A stretch of 64,000 bases of DNA from Elmis aenea (GCA_947652605.1 OX393577.1:65124108-65188107), one strand, 5' to 3'. Positions 48,180-59,587 are shown, counted from the stretch's first letter. Notes: generated by a model not told the origin, from the letters alone. Program-made: numbers and translations.

Positions 48180-48690
48180 AACCAGGTATTATATTGTGTT
48201 ATCGCACAGCGCCAGTGGCTATTGTTGATAAAATATATTTCCACCAAGAAACACTAAACACATTTAATTGTTGTTTTGTTGAACAAGCACATATTTACAA
48301 CGCGAGCACGTGCGTTTTATGTGGGTTAATCCGCGCCGCGGTATTGTTCACAATTTTTAAGCGAATAACACAACAATTGTTACATTGTTGTGGCAACAAT
48401 ATGCGTGTTAAAACTACGTAGTCGGCTTGTCCGCTCACATTTGCATAGCAGGCGCGTTACTGCGCATATGTTGGCAGACATGTATCGCAACAACCTTTCC
48501 CGTACACAGGTGAACACTGATTCGATAGCAGGTGTACCGATATGCTATGGGCAATTTGAACTTACTACCTCCGATGGCCGACTAGGACCGAAACCTGGCT
48601 TCTGGTAGCAAGGAAAAAATGAACGCGGTCGGCATGCTGCATGTTCGGAGACTGGGCGACAAAATTTACCGGCGAACGGGCCCTCTTGAT
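48180..48690. promoter_or_regulatory. CpG-rich patch, function unknown
   Basis: CpG dinucleotides are dense compared with the rest of the window (acgcgagcacgtgcg, aatccgcgccgcggta, caggcgcgttactgcgcata, gaacgcggtcggcatg). A plus frame of 72 codons lies inside (48390-48608) without recognisable motif. CpG-rich islands in AT-rich insect genomes can mark promoters or exons, but no TATA box, start element or splice pattern was fixed. Confidence 0.25.
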
Positions 48691-48852
48691 CCATCCAAAA
48701 GTTTGAAAAACGCGTATGTAACGGGGCATCCAAAAATTTTAAAAATATTGTTTTATTTCCAAAAAATCTACTTTTAAATACATAAAAACTATTTAAATTA
48801 CGGGCTGTATGTGACGCACGTATGATTTTTTGGTGGAAGGGTTCATCTAGTC

Positions 48853-49065
48853 CAGTGTTTCTCAAACGTTTTACTCTGAGGACCCCTTCCAACAACAAAA
48901 GCTTACAGAGGACCCCAACAAATTTTTTTGTAGACAATTTTTTGGTGTCAATTTAGCATGGCACATTTATTTGGATGATTTTCGAATATTATAAGGCCCT
49001 GGGGACCCTTAAAGAAGGATTCAGGGACCCCCAGGGGTCCGCAGACCACACTTTGATAACCACTG
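48853..49065. mobile_element. hAT MITE, 213 bp, 8-bp TSD
   Basis: The ends CAGTGTTTCTCAAACG and CTTTGATAACCACTG are the typical hAT inverted termini. They are flanked by identical atctagtc at 48845-48852 and 49066-49073. The interior has gaggaccccttccaac and ggggtccgcagaccac, also common in hAT MITEs. No coding. Confidence 0.9.
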
Positions 49066-49144
49066 ATCTAGTCCAATGGCCTACAAACTTATTTTGTCTC
49101 GTAACCCTTTCATGATTTTCATAAATTGCGAAAACTCAACCATA

Positions 49145-49503
49145 CCTCCCAGGTTACATTTCCAGCATGGGGATCTCGCTTATTATAAGAGATACAGGTT
49201 TGCTTGAATTATATGAATTGTTCCTTAGTATGAGAGGAGCCACAATCAATTTTTAAAAGTACAAAATTCCTTGTGCTTCAGATGTTATAGCAAAAAATAT
49301 GAAAATGTCGAATTGATTTTTTCTGTCATAACTTTTTTGTCTTCATCATTAAATCAATTTTATTTGTAACTTTTGAAGATACTTTTTTTATGTAGAATGT
49401 AACTATTAGCTTAGATTTTTTTAATCAAAGGAATATAAACAAACCTACATCTCTTATAATAAGCGAGATCTCCATGCTGAAAATGTAACCTGGGACACCC
49501 CTC
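49145..49503. mobile_element. Palindromic element nested in the hAT
   Basis: Left cccaggttacatttccagca, with cttattataagagata, pairs with right tctcttataataagcgagat and gctgaaaatgtaacctggg. Right-end gggacaccc fits CAGGGTGTCCC-type ends seen in the related element at 63681. The outermost bases are lost on the left. A relative with the same aattatatgaatt and gagaggagc blocks begins at 63681. Confidence 0.75.
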
Positions 49504-49547
49504 AATTTTTCTAATACATTAAATGTTACAAAAATCTTTCATCGCTT

Positions 49548-49698
49548 TATTATGGTGCCTGTCCACCTGAGAGTAAACTACTCTCGATAGCAGCGTCGCC
49601 AAGGATACAGCCAATCGCGAGTTACTCTCAGGGGCTGTATCCTTGGCGACGCTGCTATCGAGAGTAGTTTACTCTCAGGTGGACAGGCACCATTATAA
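49548..49698. repeat. Near-perfect hairpin, 65-bp arms, about 20-bp loop
   Basis: The left arm runs 49548-49612 and the right arm about 49633-49698. Outer ends are ggtgcctgtccacctgagag and its inverse; inner ends are cgtcgccaaggatacagcc and its inverse. By eye only one or two mismatches occur. The loop repeats part of the arm (gttactctcagg). Such a structure is consistent with a young hairpin MITE and could give double-stranded RNA if transcribed. Confidence 0.9.
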
Positions 49699-49810
49699 CG
49701 GTGTGATTTAAATGCTGTAATAATAAGCAAAGCAACACCAACAAACACTCGAAACCTCTGTGGAATCCCGGGGTCCCGTGGAACCCATTTTGGGAAACCC
49801 TGATCTAGTC

Positions 49811-50126
49811 TATATTTTCCCACCTTTGCTAGCGTTCCAATATACTAGACTGACCATCCAGCCAGCATATATTAGAACCGAAAAAGTAAAGTAAAATAGT
49901 AGATATATTTATATTAGTCACCTTATGTGATTTAACAAAAATTTCTTGTGGTCTAACAATGGGTTTGGTAACCAATTGTTCATATTGCAGTTGGCAAGCC
50001 AAAAATTAGCAACAGAACCGCATTATTCGTATACAATGCCAAAATTTGGATAGCGATTCTTATGATTTAGGACGCATGTGATGGTTTGTTTTGGATTTTT
50101 ACTCACAAATGTCTTATTTTTATTTA
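49811..50126. other. Short unassigned spacer
   Basis: AT-rich DNA between the hAT pair and the jockey 3' end; nothing recognised. Confidence 0.4.
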
Positions 50127-50606
50127 ACAACTTTGGGGTTGCACCAAAGACAGCAATATTACATCTATCCAGACTTTCCAAAACAAAGTGCTACGTAATA
50201 TGGTAAACGCTCCATGGTACGTCCGCAACAGTGATCTTCATCGAGACCTTGGTATACCAATGGTTAAGGAAGAAATCAAAAGGTTTGCTGGTAAACATGA
50301 AGCCAGACTCCACCATCATGAGAATGCAGAAGCTCTTCAACTGCTGGACAACCAACACCTTGTCCGAAGATTGAAGAGGACCAAGCCGTTTGAACTCGTG
50401 TAGTGTGTTTTCTGTGTAAAAGCTGAGCATAGTGCGCGAGAGTGCATAGAATATAGTCAGAACAATCTAGAAGACATCAATGGATGGACACTAGTTGTTA
50501 AGTATTTAGTTTTAAGATTTACTAGAAAAAAATTGATGGTTGGTCTATTAGACCAGTATTAATAACCCAAACACCTAAGGTGTTAATATAAAAAAAAAAA
50601 AAAAAA
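50127..50606 (+). mobile_element. jockey-type LINE 3' end with poly(A)
   Basis: The frame from about 50127 reads LWGCTKDSNI, FQNKVLRNMVNAPWYVRN, SDLHRDLGIPMVKEEIKRFA, LLDNQHLVRRLKRTKPFELV and stops at 50401-50403. NAPWYVRN..LH.DL.IP.V..EI with a closing RRLKR..P is the conserved C-terminus of jockey-clade LINE ORF2. A 3' UTR of about 190 bp leads to a pure A-run at 50590-50606. The reading frame is unbroken over this segment, so the copy is comparatively young. It is strongly 5'-truncated. No clear target duplication was found. Confidence 0.85.
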
Positions 50607-51633
50607 GATTTGAAGCGGTTTGTTCTTGGACAATTGGCTGAAATCTAACAGTTATAAAAACACGTGATGGATTACATTTTTCAACAGTAGAGGTCACTGA
50701 AAGATACATTAAAAATAGCATACACAATTTTTGTCTTTTTCAAAGTTTGATTCTTAATAGTTTACCCATACTTCATAATAAAAAATTAGGTTGTTCGGTA
50801 ATTAGGAATGTTTTAAGAACATTTTTCAAAGAAATTGTTATTAGGCTTCTATGTTATTCTAGTTTGGTTCGAAAAAATATTCCCACACCAATACAAAAAT
50901 GGAGAGTTTCGAAAAGTTTGACTGCAAAACTCTGTGCTTGATTTGAATATAAGAGAATTAAATCAACAGTATTATTGTGTATTTTGTATTTAAAATGGCT
51001 TAGTGTGTCATTTGAATAATATTGTTTCTTTACAATTTATTTTTGGTTATTAATAGTAGAAAAATGTCCCGATTTAGAAAAAATTAAACCTATTTCCATT
51101 ACAACGAAGCGCCTTGGGGTTAAAAAATTATAAAGTTATGTACGAAAATCGAAAATTTTACGAAGGAAGGTTCGTATCACCGTGTAAATAAATTATGGGA
51201 TGATAAACCCTCAGATATATGCAGTGTTTTCTAAATAATCTAATTAATTAAGTATGCATGAAGGAAGACGAAGTCCGAGGGCTCTGGACCTTCCTCAAAG
51301 CTAAAATCACCATTATCCTTTGAAGCATGGGAGTGTTTGAAAACTGTTTTAATCTTAACCATAGTTACGACAGGAATTATGATGTACGGAATTTACATTT
51401 CAGGATGTTGATCAAAAGTTTTAGCACGTCAGTTGTTAATTTTTTTCAAACCAAATTAGAAGTAATTGTCTTTTGATTTCTCGTCATTATTACATAACAA
51501 TAATGTTAGTGTTAGTTAAGCTTTACAAGTTAATTTAAACCTATTCACATAAAAACAGCAATGCAATTATTCCACAAACCTATTTTATACTAACACATAA
51601 ATATCATATTTCACACAATTTCACTGTTATACG
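50607..51633. other. AT-rich DNA, nothing recognised
   Basis: No supported feature was seen. Confidence 0.4.
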
Positions 51634-51801
51634 TTATACCATATAATTTGCCATGAAAATCAAACTATTTTGCTTTGTGATGGGACTTGTATCTCGTCTT
51701 AAGCTTGTGAGATTAGATTCACTTTTAGCTTCATCTGGCAGCTCATTGTATATTTTCATTCCTTTATAAAATAATGATTTGTGTGAAGTTACTTTTCCCT
51801 A
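51634..51801 (-). mobile_element. CR1/jockey-like LINE C-terminal fragment
   Basis: The minus frame reads GKVTSHKSLFYKGMKIYNEL, then PDEAKSESNLTSLRRDTS, ending at a stop at 51634-51636. It aligns with the end of the LINE at 5024-5200 (SSTQNSLYYKGLKLFNQLPN). The frame is open across 55 codons. Everything upstream of the C-terminus is missing, so this is a short dead-on-arrival copy. Confidence 0.75.
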
Positions 51802-51966
51802 ACTACAAATTAAACTTGTTACAATCTGGATAGGGTACTTAAAGGTGTCAGAATTTAAAGTAATATACTTTAACTTTCAATGTTATAAGTATTACGTCAA
51901 AAACTTATCTTAGCCACTGCAAAATATTTAGTAATAAAGAGATTTTAGTGTCTTTTGCATAGTATA

Positions 51967-52587
51967 CAGGGTGTGTATAAATTGGCGGAAGCGCTACACG
52001 TGACGATGTAGTTCGAAAATTCTAAGTCGAAAATTTTGATACAAAAATGTTGTACCATGCATCCTATGGCCTCAGGAACCATTTAAAGAAAAAAAATGGC
52101 AACATTGCATACATTGATTTGCGTTTGGACATTTTTTTATCAGCAATTTTTACTTAGGTATTTACAATTTTTGTTCGTACTGAAAGCCTTCAGTTCGTAA
52201 ACATAGCTGCAAACTTTTGGGTATCGTAAAACACAAACTAGAAATAATTATGAGAAAAACAGAGATGACAGCTAATGACAATGTTGCTATTTGTACTATT
52301 TTCATTCAAATCAGTGATTTACATATTTTCAATACCAATTTTTGAAAGGAAGAACACAATATCTAGGAAAAAATACTATTCGAAATTTATTTTTATTCCA
52401 AATTGCAGCTTTTTCATTGGCAAGTATTAAATAATAACGCTTATTAAAGGACTAAATGTCAAAACTTTGAGGACCTCTTGCAGACACAGCAAGCATGGTA
52501 CAACATTTTCGTATTAAGATTTTCGACTGAGAATTTTACGAAGAACATCGCCAGGTGTAGCGCTTCCGCCAATTTTTACACACCCTG
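51967..52587. mobile_element. TA-flanked palindromic element, 621 bp
   Basis: Ends CAGGGTGTGTATAAATTGGC and GCCAATTTTTACACACCCTG, with TA on both sides. The inverted arms extend at least 110 bp inward (ggaagcgctacac, aaaatgttgtaccatgc and their partners). The centre is AT-rich and not obviously paired. No coding frame. Confidence 0.88.
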
Positions 52588-52645
52588 TATAATCCGTAGA
52601 AAAATTTTGCAATTTTTGATGGCTATGCTGGTTACTTATTATTTA

Positions 52646-53466
52646 TTATTTAGTCCTGAGTCCTTCTACTGTTAGTTGAGTTGTGTTGTGCTGACTTTTT
52701 TCCATGTTTTTCTGTCTTGTGCTAGCCTTTTTATGTCTTTCCATTAGATGTTTCTATCCGTTGCTGCTTTTTTAAGTTCGCCTTGCCAGGTTTTTCTCGG
52801 TCTACCTCTTTTGTTTTTTCCCTGTGATCTTGCTTCATAGGCTCTTCTGGATAATCTTCTTTCATCCTATAAATGTGACCCAACCATCCCAGCTGCCTTT
52901 CTTGTATTTTTGTTTCCACTGATTGCATCTTTAATTGTTCCCTATATGTTTCGTTACTGATTCTATCTTTTTTGGTTTTTCCTTAGAAATCCCATTTCTT
53001 TTGCATTCTCAGCTACTATTTTTATTTGTGAGTGTCCACGTTTCACTTCCGTATAAAAGTGCTGGAGTTACTACCTTTTTTACCATTTCTACTTTTGTTG
53101 TTTTTGGGACTTCTCTATTTCCAAAAAATGTTGTTCTTAAACTGTTAAATATTCTTCCCACATTTCTGTCCTTATTTTCTTGTCCATTGCTCCATTTTTC
53201 TCTATGATCACTCCTAAATATTTAAAGCTTTCTACCTGTTCCAACCTAAGCCCATTTAAAGTGATGTTATGCCCTTTGTTCTCTGTTGTAACGATCATGG
53301 TTTTAGTTTTTTCGGTATTCATTTTCATATTCATTTTTCTAATTCCTGGTTTAGAGTTTTTAGATTATGTTGCAGATTTTTTTTTGTTTCCGCGACTAAG
53401 ACCATGTCATTTGCGAACATTAGCTCCGTTATTATTATGGACAGAAACAATCTTCTTGAAGAATAA
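52646..53466 (-). mobile_element. Non-LTR retrotransposon 3' part (family A)
   Basis: Minus-strand pieces, from the 5' side: LMFANDMVLVAETKKNLQHN near 53340-53420 (the FADD box is altered to FAND, so the polymerase is dead), NTEKTKTMIVT, VESFKYLGVIIEKNGAMDKK (53180-53240), QLGWLGHIYRMKED (52850-52890), and GRPRKTW-like residues near 52800. The 3' tag ctaacagtagaaggactcag ends near 52650. The copy begins just upstream of the catalytic box and is 5'-truncated. It is the best-preserved copy of the family in the window and closely matches 3060-3745. Confidence 0.8.
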
Positions 53467-54775
53467 TTAAAATGAGAAACTAATATGCTTTTTTAAAAGA
53501 ATATTTTAGGATAATGAGGAAGTTTAACACAATCTACTTGTGATAGATAAATAAGCTGAATATTTTATTTTCTCTGCAAATTGGTGTTAAATATTTTGAA
53601 GTATTTGGGTACCTCAGCCTTTACTTAACTTCTTAGCTCAAAAGAAAACAATTTTGTTTGTTTTTCAAGAAATATTATAAACATAATTTCAAAATTTATT
53701 ATTAAGAAATCGTATAACTCCAGATTCATGTAAAGATTATCTAATGAGTGATATATTTTTTGTCGAATAATATTATATTTAAGCCTTAACACATTTTTTA
53801 AGGCTGGCTCATTTTTTTTTTCAAAAATTGAAATTTAAAAATTAAAAAATCTTGAGCTACTCCAACAAGTTGAGCACTAGGTTTTTTCTCTCGTATTGAC
53901 TTTTTGCTAGCAGTCTCCGATACTAGAATTACGTAACGACACGAGTGGAACTTGGGTCCGTTTCTGTCTTAACATGTTCTGGTATATGCCAAGCCTTCTT
54001 GGACCAAGGACACAATTCTATCCTTATTTATGTGCACTGCTTGACTCTGGCATTCCACAGTCAGCTTCGAAGCCACAAACGCCACGTTATCTACCTGTAT
54101 CTCGATTTTTTCTTAGCTTATTTCATGCTATATGATTTTGAAAGTAAAATAAATAAAATCAAGATAATGCGGAGGTTACATGCTTGCCACTTTTGTGCCG
54201 TTTTTGCAACGAGAAATTGTAAAAAAGCGTGATTTATTGATGATTCTTTTAGCTGAAAGTATTTGTGTCGTTATCTTAAATTGTTATTTTTCTAGAAAGT
54301 GGAGCGTTTAATAATTAAAGGTGGTTTTGTTAATTGCGCGTAAATTATGCTTTAATTACTTAATTAAAAAATAATTCAGAAGTAAATGTTTCATTTAAAT
54401 CATTAAAAATAAATAAGTAGGCCAGTTTGGTAATAATAACTAAATTATTGAAAATTAAGAGTTTTACGAATACTTGAAATGCAACAGTTTTATCGTTTAC
54501 TCGAGAGATTGTGATAAGATGTTTTGATTTTTAAAAAGTGCATTAATTTATTTTATAGAGCATGCATTTTCTATTTTAATAAATTTTATTTGGAAATTAA
54601 TCGAATTCGAATTGGTTTGTATCTTCTTCTTAATCGGTTCCTTTTGTACTTTTTGGTGTCGAGGTTTGTATAGCATTAATACCAAAAAATCATTTTTTTA
54701 GAATATTTTTTTTTGCCAAAATCATCGACTATAAAGTATCTACCAAACAAATGGTGTGAATAAATTGTAAAATAC
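53467..54775. other. AT-rich DNA with one short shared repeat
   Basis: cttcttaatcggttcctttt and ttttggtgtcgagg at 54626-54672 match 46871-46915. A 95-codon plus frame (53945-54232) has no recognisable motif. Nothing else. Confidence 0.35.
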
Positions 54776-56126
54776 CAGGGTTGGGCAAAATTTGATTTTT
54801 ATTAAAAAAATCAAAAATCATTGATTTAACCTTAAAACAATTTTAAAAAAAAATCACGTGTTTTTGATATTTTTTTTTATGAAACTTGACTATTTTCCCT
54901 TTTTACAACTAATTTATTCATTATTCACCCTGCATTTATATCTTCTATACAGTGTTATTCAAAAAGTATCAACAATGAAAATGTTTTTTTAGTAAAAAAA
55001 AATTCTGAAACTTTAATTCCTGATAAAAGTTGGTGGATGACCTAAACTAATTAAAAGATAGAAAAAAAATCACAAAAATGTATACGATACCAGATTTAAG
55101 CGATTTCAGAACTATTCGCAAGAGTGAAGGGGCGTTATTTTAAGAGTTACAAAACAACTCATAGGTAAAGATTGTTTAGAATTTAAAAATACGACCAAAA
55201 GTGAAATATGACGTTAAAATTTCAGTTTTTGTTTTGAAGTGATTTCAACATCCAAAAAGTGCCTTATTTTAAGGATTTAAAAAAAAATTAGAAAGTGTTT
55301 AGAATTGAAAAATGCTACTTAACATAAAGTTAATATGGTTTGTTCTTGATTGTTTTAACTTTTAAAATAAGGGTATGTATTTCTAAAATCGGTAAAAGCT
55401 AATGTCGTATGGATTTTTATAAAGCTTTTTTAAACTTAAAATTAGTTTTATACCATGCACCCACTTTTCTAAAGAATAACATTTTCCGAGAAATCAATAA
55501 AAAACTTTTCCATTAGTTGCAAACTTTTTAAATGTAGACACTACTATAAAATTCAAAAATGAAATTTTAACGTCAAATTACGTATCGTCATATTTTTGAT
55601 TTCTGAAAATTATTTCTCACAAAATGTTTTTCGTAAGTCTTAAAATAAGGGCACTTTACTTTTGCGAATATTTTTAAAATCGTTTAAATCTAGTGTCATA
55701 TAAATTTCTTGCCATCTTTAAAATTAGCTTCAACTTTTATCAAGAATACAATTTTCTGAGAAATCGATAATAAAAAACTTTTCCAATTGTTGCAGACTTT
55801 TTGAATGAGGCTGTAGATCTTTTGACCCTAAAATTAAAAATTATTGTGAAAATTTACAAAGTAAATCTACCGGAATGCGTCTTTAACAAGAAAATCCTGT
55901 AAAGACTTTATTTCTCGACGATGTATAAGAAGCCAACAGGCAATGTTTCCGGCATATTTTACATTTTTTACTAACGGTTGTTTAAGTAAAACGTGTATTT
56001 AATTTATATGTGACGTGTGACGTTAAATCGTGGAAAAAAAGATTGATTAAATCATGATTTTAATTTTAAAAAATCAACTGATTTAAATCATAATTTAAAT
56101 CGTGATTTAAAATCAGCCCAACCCTA
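54776..56126. mobile_element. Non-autonomous hAT-like element, 1.35 kb
   Basis: The ends CAGGGTTGGGC and GCCCAACCCTa are inverted repeats. They are flanked by taaaatac (54768-54775) and taaaatat (56127-56134), seven of eight bases equal. The subterminal DNA is rich in atgatttaa/ttaaatcat motifs on both sides, and further inverted stretches (ccttattttaagg, cttaaaataaggg) lie inside. No transposase is present. The imperfect duplication suggests some age. Confidence 0.78.
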
Positions 56127-56134
56127 TAAAATAT

Positions 56135-57964
56135 TTAGCCAATGCATTTTTTTTGTAACAACTTAAATAGTGTAGTAACAATGTACCAACATTTTTTAAG
56201 TGTGTTTACAAAAATACGTCTCAGGTTTGAAGTGGAATTGTTTTGAAGTATTTCAAGCCCCTTCTAATGAAAGAATCACTACACATTAAAGCACTTAATA
56301 CTGTTTAGGATTTCTTTTTCCATTTCGATTCGTAGCATACGTATTCAATATGTATAGGCAACACACATTGTGGAATAACTAATAAGTTTTGAAACCTTGT
56401 AGGCAACCTATCCTACATATTTGATAAAAGAAGCTTTCCTGCTGTCGCTAGATGCCGCCTGTAGTTCTAAACTCATTTAATTTGTAAAATCTCTCGAGAC
56501 TTTAAAACGTTTGATTAGCATTCTTGTGGCTTACTAGGAGTTTCGCAACAGTAATTTGACGAAATGGAAAGACGCTTCACCTCAAATGACTAAAATTTAC
56601 TAGATTAATAAGAAATACTCACTTACATTAAAATCCTTGGCAGAAATTACTCTCTGAAACCTGCTGACACGATTAAGTCGATTGAAAAATTATCCATGAT
56701 ACGGATATGTTATCTCTTTCAAATCTAGTTGTCTTAGTAAAATGTTGGACATTGGTGTAGTTTGCCACGGATTTTATTTATTAGCATGCATTTAAATTAC
56801 GGTTGGACAATGTTGTACAGATATCAATAAGACCTTAAAGATCTTCTTATTTCAACAAATCCAAAAAATTCTGTCACGAATTCTCGCTTATGTAAACTTT
56901 TTATCTGTATATTATTCTTTCGAAAAATATGTTTATAAAGATTAATTTGTTTAAAAAACTGGAAAGAAAAAAGATATTAAGTATCTAATTTTGATTTTAC
57001 AGCATGAAAAAAGTGATTAAAGCCTTTTTAATAGACATTTAATATCCAAACATAATATTCGAGGTGCTAATGACCTCTGGAACACAATAAAACTTTACAG
57101 TGGAAAACGAATGAAGGTAAAAAATAAAAATTCAGAGCGTTACTGTGCTGGTTGAATCATGAAGTTGAAGATATATCGGGCTAGAGAATTTTTAATAAAT
57201 CTGCTCATTTTTTGTCATAGTGATTAATAACACATGTAATAAAACAATATTAGATCCAGTTCAGAAGCAGCCAATGCTGGCAATAAAGAAGCAGTTTTTT
57301 TTTTAGATTAATGACTTCCGGTCCCCAATTCCCGGATACATTTCTTTGCTTATATTTGCTGCTTGTTTTTTTAAAGGCCGAAATCATTAATAATTTCGAT
57401 ATAATTCAGTATAATATTTGCTGTTTGCTTAGCTTCGCGTTCAGTTAACAAAGTAAAAAGTTACGCGGAAGTAAAGCCGATAAATTAAAAAAACTCCCAT
57501 CTATCTATAAAGAGAAAACAAAATCCAGGTTATTAACAAAAATATCTAATGCGACGCTTCAAAATTTTAGCGTTGAAGTAGTATTTTATTTAAAGTTCGT
57601 TCCATGATTCAATTTCCGCTTAGATGGATATTTTTTGTGGCGAAATTCGTTCCTACAACTGTCAAATGCAATCTCTTGCTTGTGAACAATTGAAATATGT
57701 CGATAAGGATTTTAATAATGCGTGCATTATAAAACAAATCAACCACTTGCAAAAAATTTTGGAAAAAATGTATATTCCATAGGTGTCAAATATTTTTGAT
57801 CTTAGCGTTTTAATTTTTACATTTTGCTTCCTCGTTGGTTTGTTTTTAACTTACGTTTTTGTTCGTTAATCGAATAATGCCTTAATCATTAATGCCTGCA
57901 GAAAGTAAAAACAAAAAAATTTTATTTATTTGCATTCAAAATATATCACGTTTGATTCGATATA
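56135..57964. other. AT-rich DNA, nothing recognised
   Basis: No supported exon, RNA gene or repeat partner was seen. Confidence 0.4.
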
Positions 57965-58600
57965 ACGATTAACGCGGTCAAATTTGTTTTTGAAACGTGT
58001 TTGGTATTCCTCTTTCGAAATCGCTTACAAAATCTCGATCGAAGACCTTTTTTTGTACACAATCGTATCAAAACGGTTGCCTTTCAACTTAAATTTTATT
58101 TTGGGGAATATCGAGAAGTCGCGGAGAGCCAAATCAGGCGAACAGCGGGTGATCGAAGACTATAATGCCTTTTTAGACCAAAAAATGCGAACCGGTTTGG
58201 ACTTGTGTGGCGGTGCGTTATCATGTAGTAGCGACCAGCAATTGCTCGTGGTACTGGAGACGAAGCTGATGAATCGGTGCTACCAAACTCTGCAGAACTC
58301 TCAAATAATAATCTCTGTTTACCGTCTGGCTCTCTGGAACTAATTAATTGTGAACTTCAGGCACTATTTCGATATTCTCCACTAAGCGAGTCGTTTTGGC
58401 CGACCCGGGTGTTAGTCGTCTGCCAAGTCTTCTCTGCCGTCGCGAATTTATTAGCCTCACTTCTATAAAATGTTTTAATCATTTCGTACGTTTAAGAGAT
58501 TGTTTTGCTCAATTTAAAACAAAATTTTATGTCCATCGTGTTTTTTCGACACTGATCAAACATGTACTGTTATTTCTGGCATCATACCTATTGGTAAGAA
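57965..58600 (-). pseudogene. mariner transposase, multiple frameshifts and deletion
   Basis: On the minus strand, in changing frames: decayed N-terminus near 58480-58560; RRLTPGSAKTTRLVENIEIV near 58360-58420 (the linker and second HTH region); ESQTVNRDYYLRVL near 58285-58330; HDNAPPH near 58209-58225 with the second catalytic Asp; SPDLALRDFSIFPKIKFKLK near 58080-58140 with the third; then NRFDTI. This is the usual mariner order, and the block between HTH and the first Asp is deleted. The 119-codon plus-strand frame at 57984-58343 is antisense to it. The FPKLKFKLKG..F block suggests a different lineage from the copy at 25.8 kb. Confidence 0.82.
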
Positions 58601-59160
58601 TGTTACAGTATCATGAAACTTTTACGGAATGTAGCTGAAGTATCAAGTGTAAAAATACCATCACTCATTTACATTAGGCTCTACGAACAGCGTCACAAAA
58701 AAAATCGTCTACAAAATTTCGGGACAGAAGGTGTATGTTGGTAGGAATTATTGTAAGAAAAGTACTTAGTTTTAATAAAACACAAATATTCTAAAGGTAT
58801 AATTTTGTTCAGCACCTTTTTTTATATAACAGGTGACAATATAAGTACAGACCTTATCTTAACTATGATAAATATAATACTAAATATTAAATAGGAATGG
58901 GTTTATTTTAATTGAGGCAGTGTAAATGCACATTTGGTTAATACTTCTTACAGTTACATATTTATAATATTGGTTTCGTATATGTTTACCACTTAATTAT
59001 TCACTTATTTCTTAATGGAGTAGTTTAAATGTATCACAGTTAAGAATTAATTGATGTCGTATTAATTTTCCTTCGATAGTCCCTAGAAACCCAAACAAAT
59101 AAGTTCTATAATGTGAATGTATCAAACAGGGGTAGCCGTGTATACCCCTGGAGATTTATA
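58601..59160 (-). other. Probable 3' UTR region of the receptor exon
   Basis: This lies directly downstream of the stop at 59161 on the minus strand. It contains an 8-bp stem hairpin, CAGGGGTA...TACCCCTG, at 59127-59150 and a possible polyadenylation signal (tttatt on the plus strand near 58901). The transcript end is not established. Confidence 0.35.
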
Positions 59161-59358
59161 TCAGACGCTGCGATGATGGGTGATTGTGCTGGTGGCGGTC
59201 GGGGGTGGCGCTTTTGCTATAATGCGTGTCTGCTGTCCGTTCGACCATCGCAGTGTGCGCAAGAGCGTGTTGCGGAAATCCTCGGAAAACATACAGTAAA
59301 TGTAGAAGGTGATGGAGTAGTTTGTAACTTCTAGCAGGTTGGCGAGGGCGCGAAAAAC
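59161..59358 (-). CDS. Last coding exon of a rhodopsin-class GPCR (TM7 and C-tail)
   Basis: The exon starts after a strong acceptor (tgatttttccag|G) at 59358 and ends at TGA 59163-59161, giving 65 codons. Residues 1-23, VFRALANLLEVTNYSITFYIYC, form TM7. The NYSITFY stretch occupies the NPxxY position, as the NSSxNFY/IYC variants do in invertebrate peptide receptors. MFSEDFRNTLLRTLRW is the amphipathic helix 8 with the F(R)xx pattern. The tail QTRIIAKAPPPTATST ends THHRSV. CpG and GC content rise sharply over the exon compared with its flanks, as for coding DNA. A competing frame on the same strand (71 codons, 59156-59371) lacks any receptor character. Upstream exons with TM1-TM6 must lie at higher coordinates; none was recognised before the window end. 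Ligand unknown; a neuropeptide receptor is likely. Confidence 0.8.
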   Translation of the reverse strand, partial: VFRALANLLEVTNYSITFYIYCMFSEDFRNTLLRTLRWSNGQQTRIIAKAPPPTATSTITHHRSV

Positions 59359-59587
59359 CTGGAAAAATCACACCAAAAGTTAAGAAAACCTCTTAAATCT
59401 TAACGTCTTTCAACTTAAACAAAGTAAGCGTATATTGATAGCACGGTACACGTAAAAAAGCAGGCGATATTTAACATTTATTAGGGATTCTCTATTAGGT
59501 AACAATAAAAACATAAATTGGTAGGACGGTGCACGTAAAAAAAGAGGCGGCACATACATTTGTTATGCTTGCATATCACTTAATACC
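59359..59587. other. Intron start region with a short repeated motif
   Basis: Two copies of acggt(a/g)cacgtaaaaaa lie near 59443 and 59526, about 85 bp apart. This is intronic relative to the receptor exon. No other signal. Confidence 0.35.

Larger units (their letters stand above)
49074..49802. mobile_element. Second hAT-like element abutting the first, same TSD
   Basis: It starts CAATGGCCTACAAACTTATT directly after the shared atctagtc and ends CCATTTTGGGAAACCCTG, with a further atctagtc at 49803-49810. The ends fit the hAT pattern CAGTGGTTCCCAAA with substitutions, and ggggtcccgtggaaccc lies next to the right end. The interior is filled by two unrelated palindromes (49145-49503 and 49548-49698). 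No transposase. Confidence 0.8.

Noticed and set aside
57984..58343. 119-codon plus-strand frame
   Set aside because: Antisense to a mariner transposase remnant whose catalytic motifs read on the minus strand.
59156..59371. 71-codon minus-strand frame over the receptor exon
   Set aside because: It runs through the splice acceptor and lacks membrane character; the overlapping frame encodes a clear GPCR TM7.
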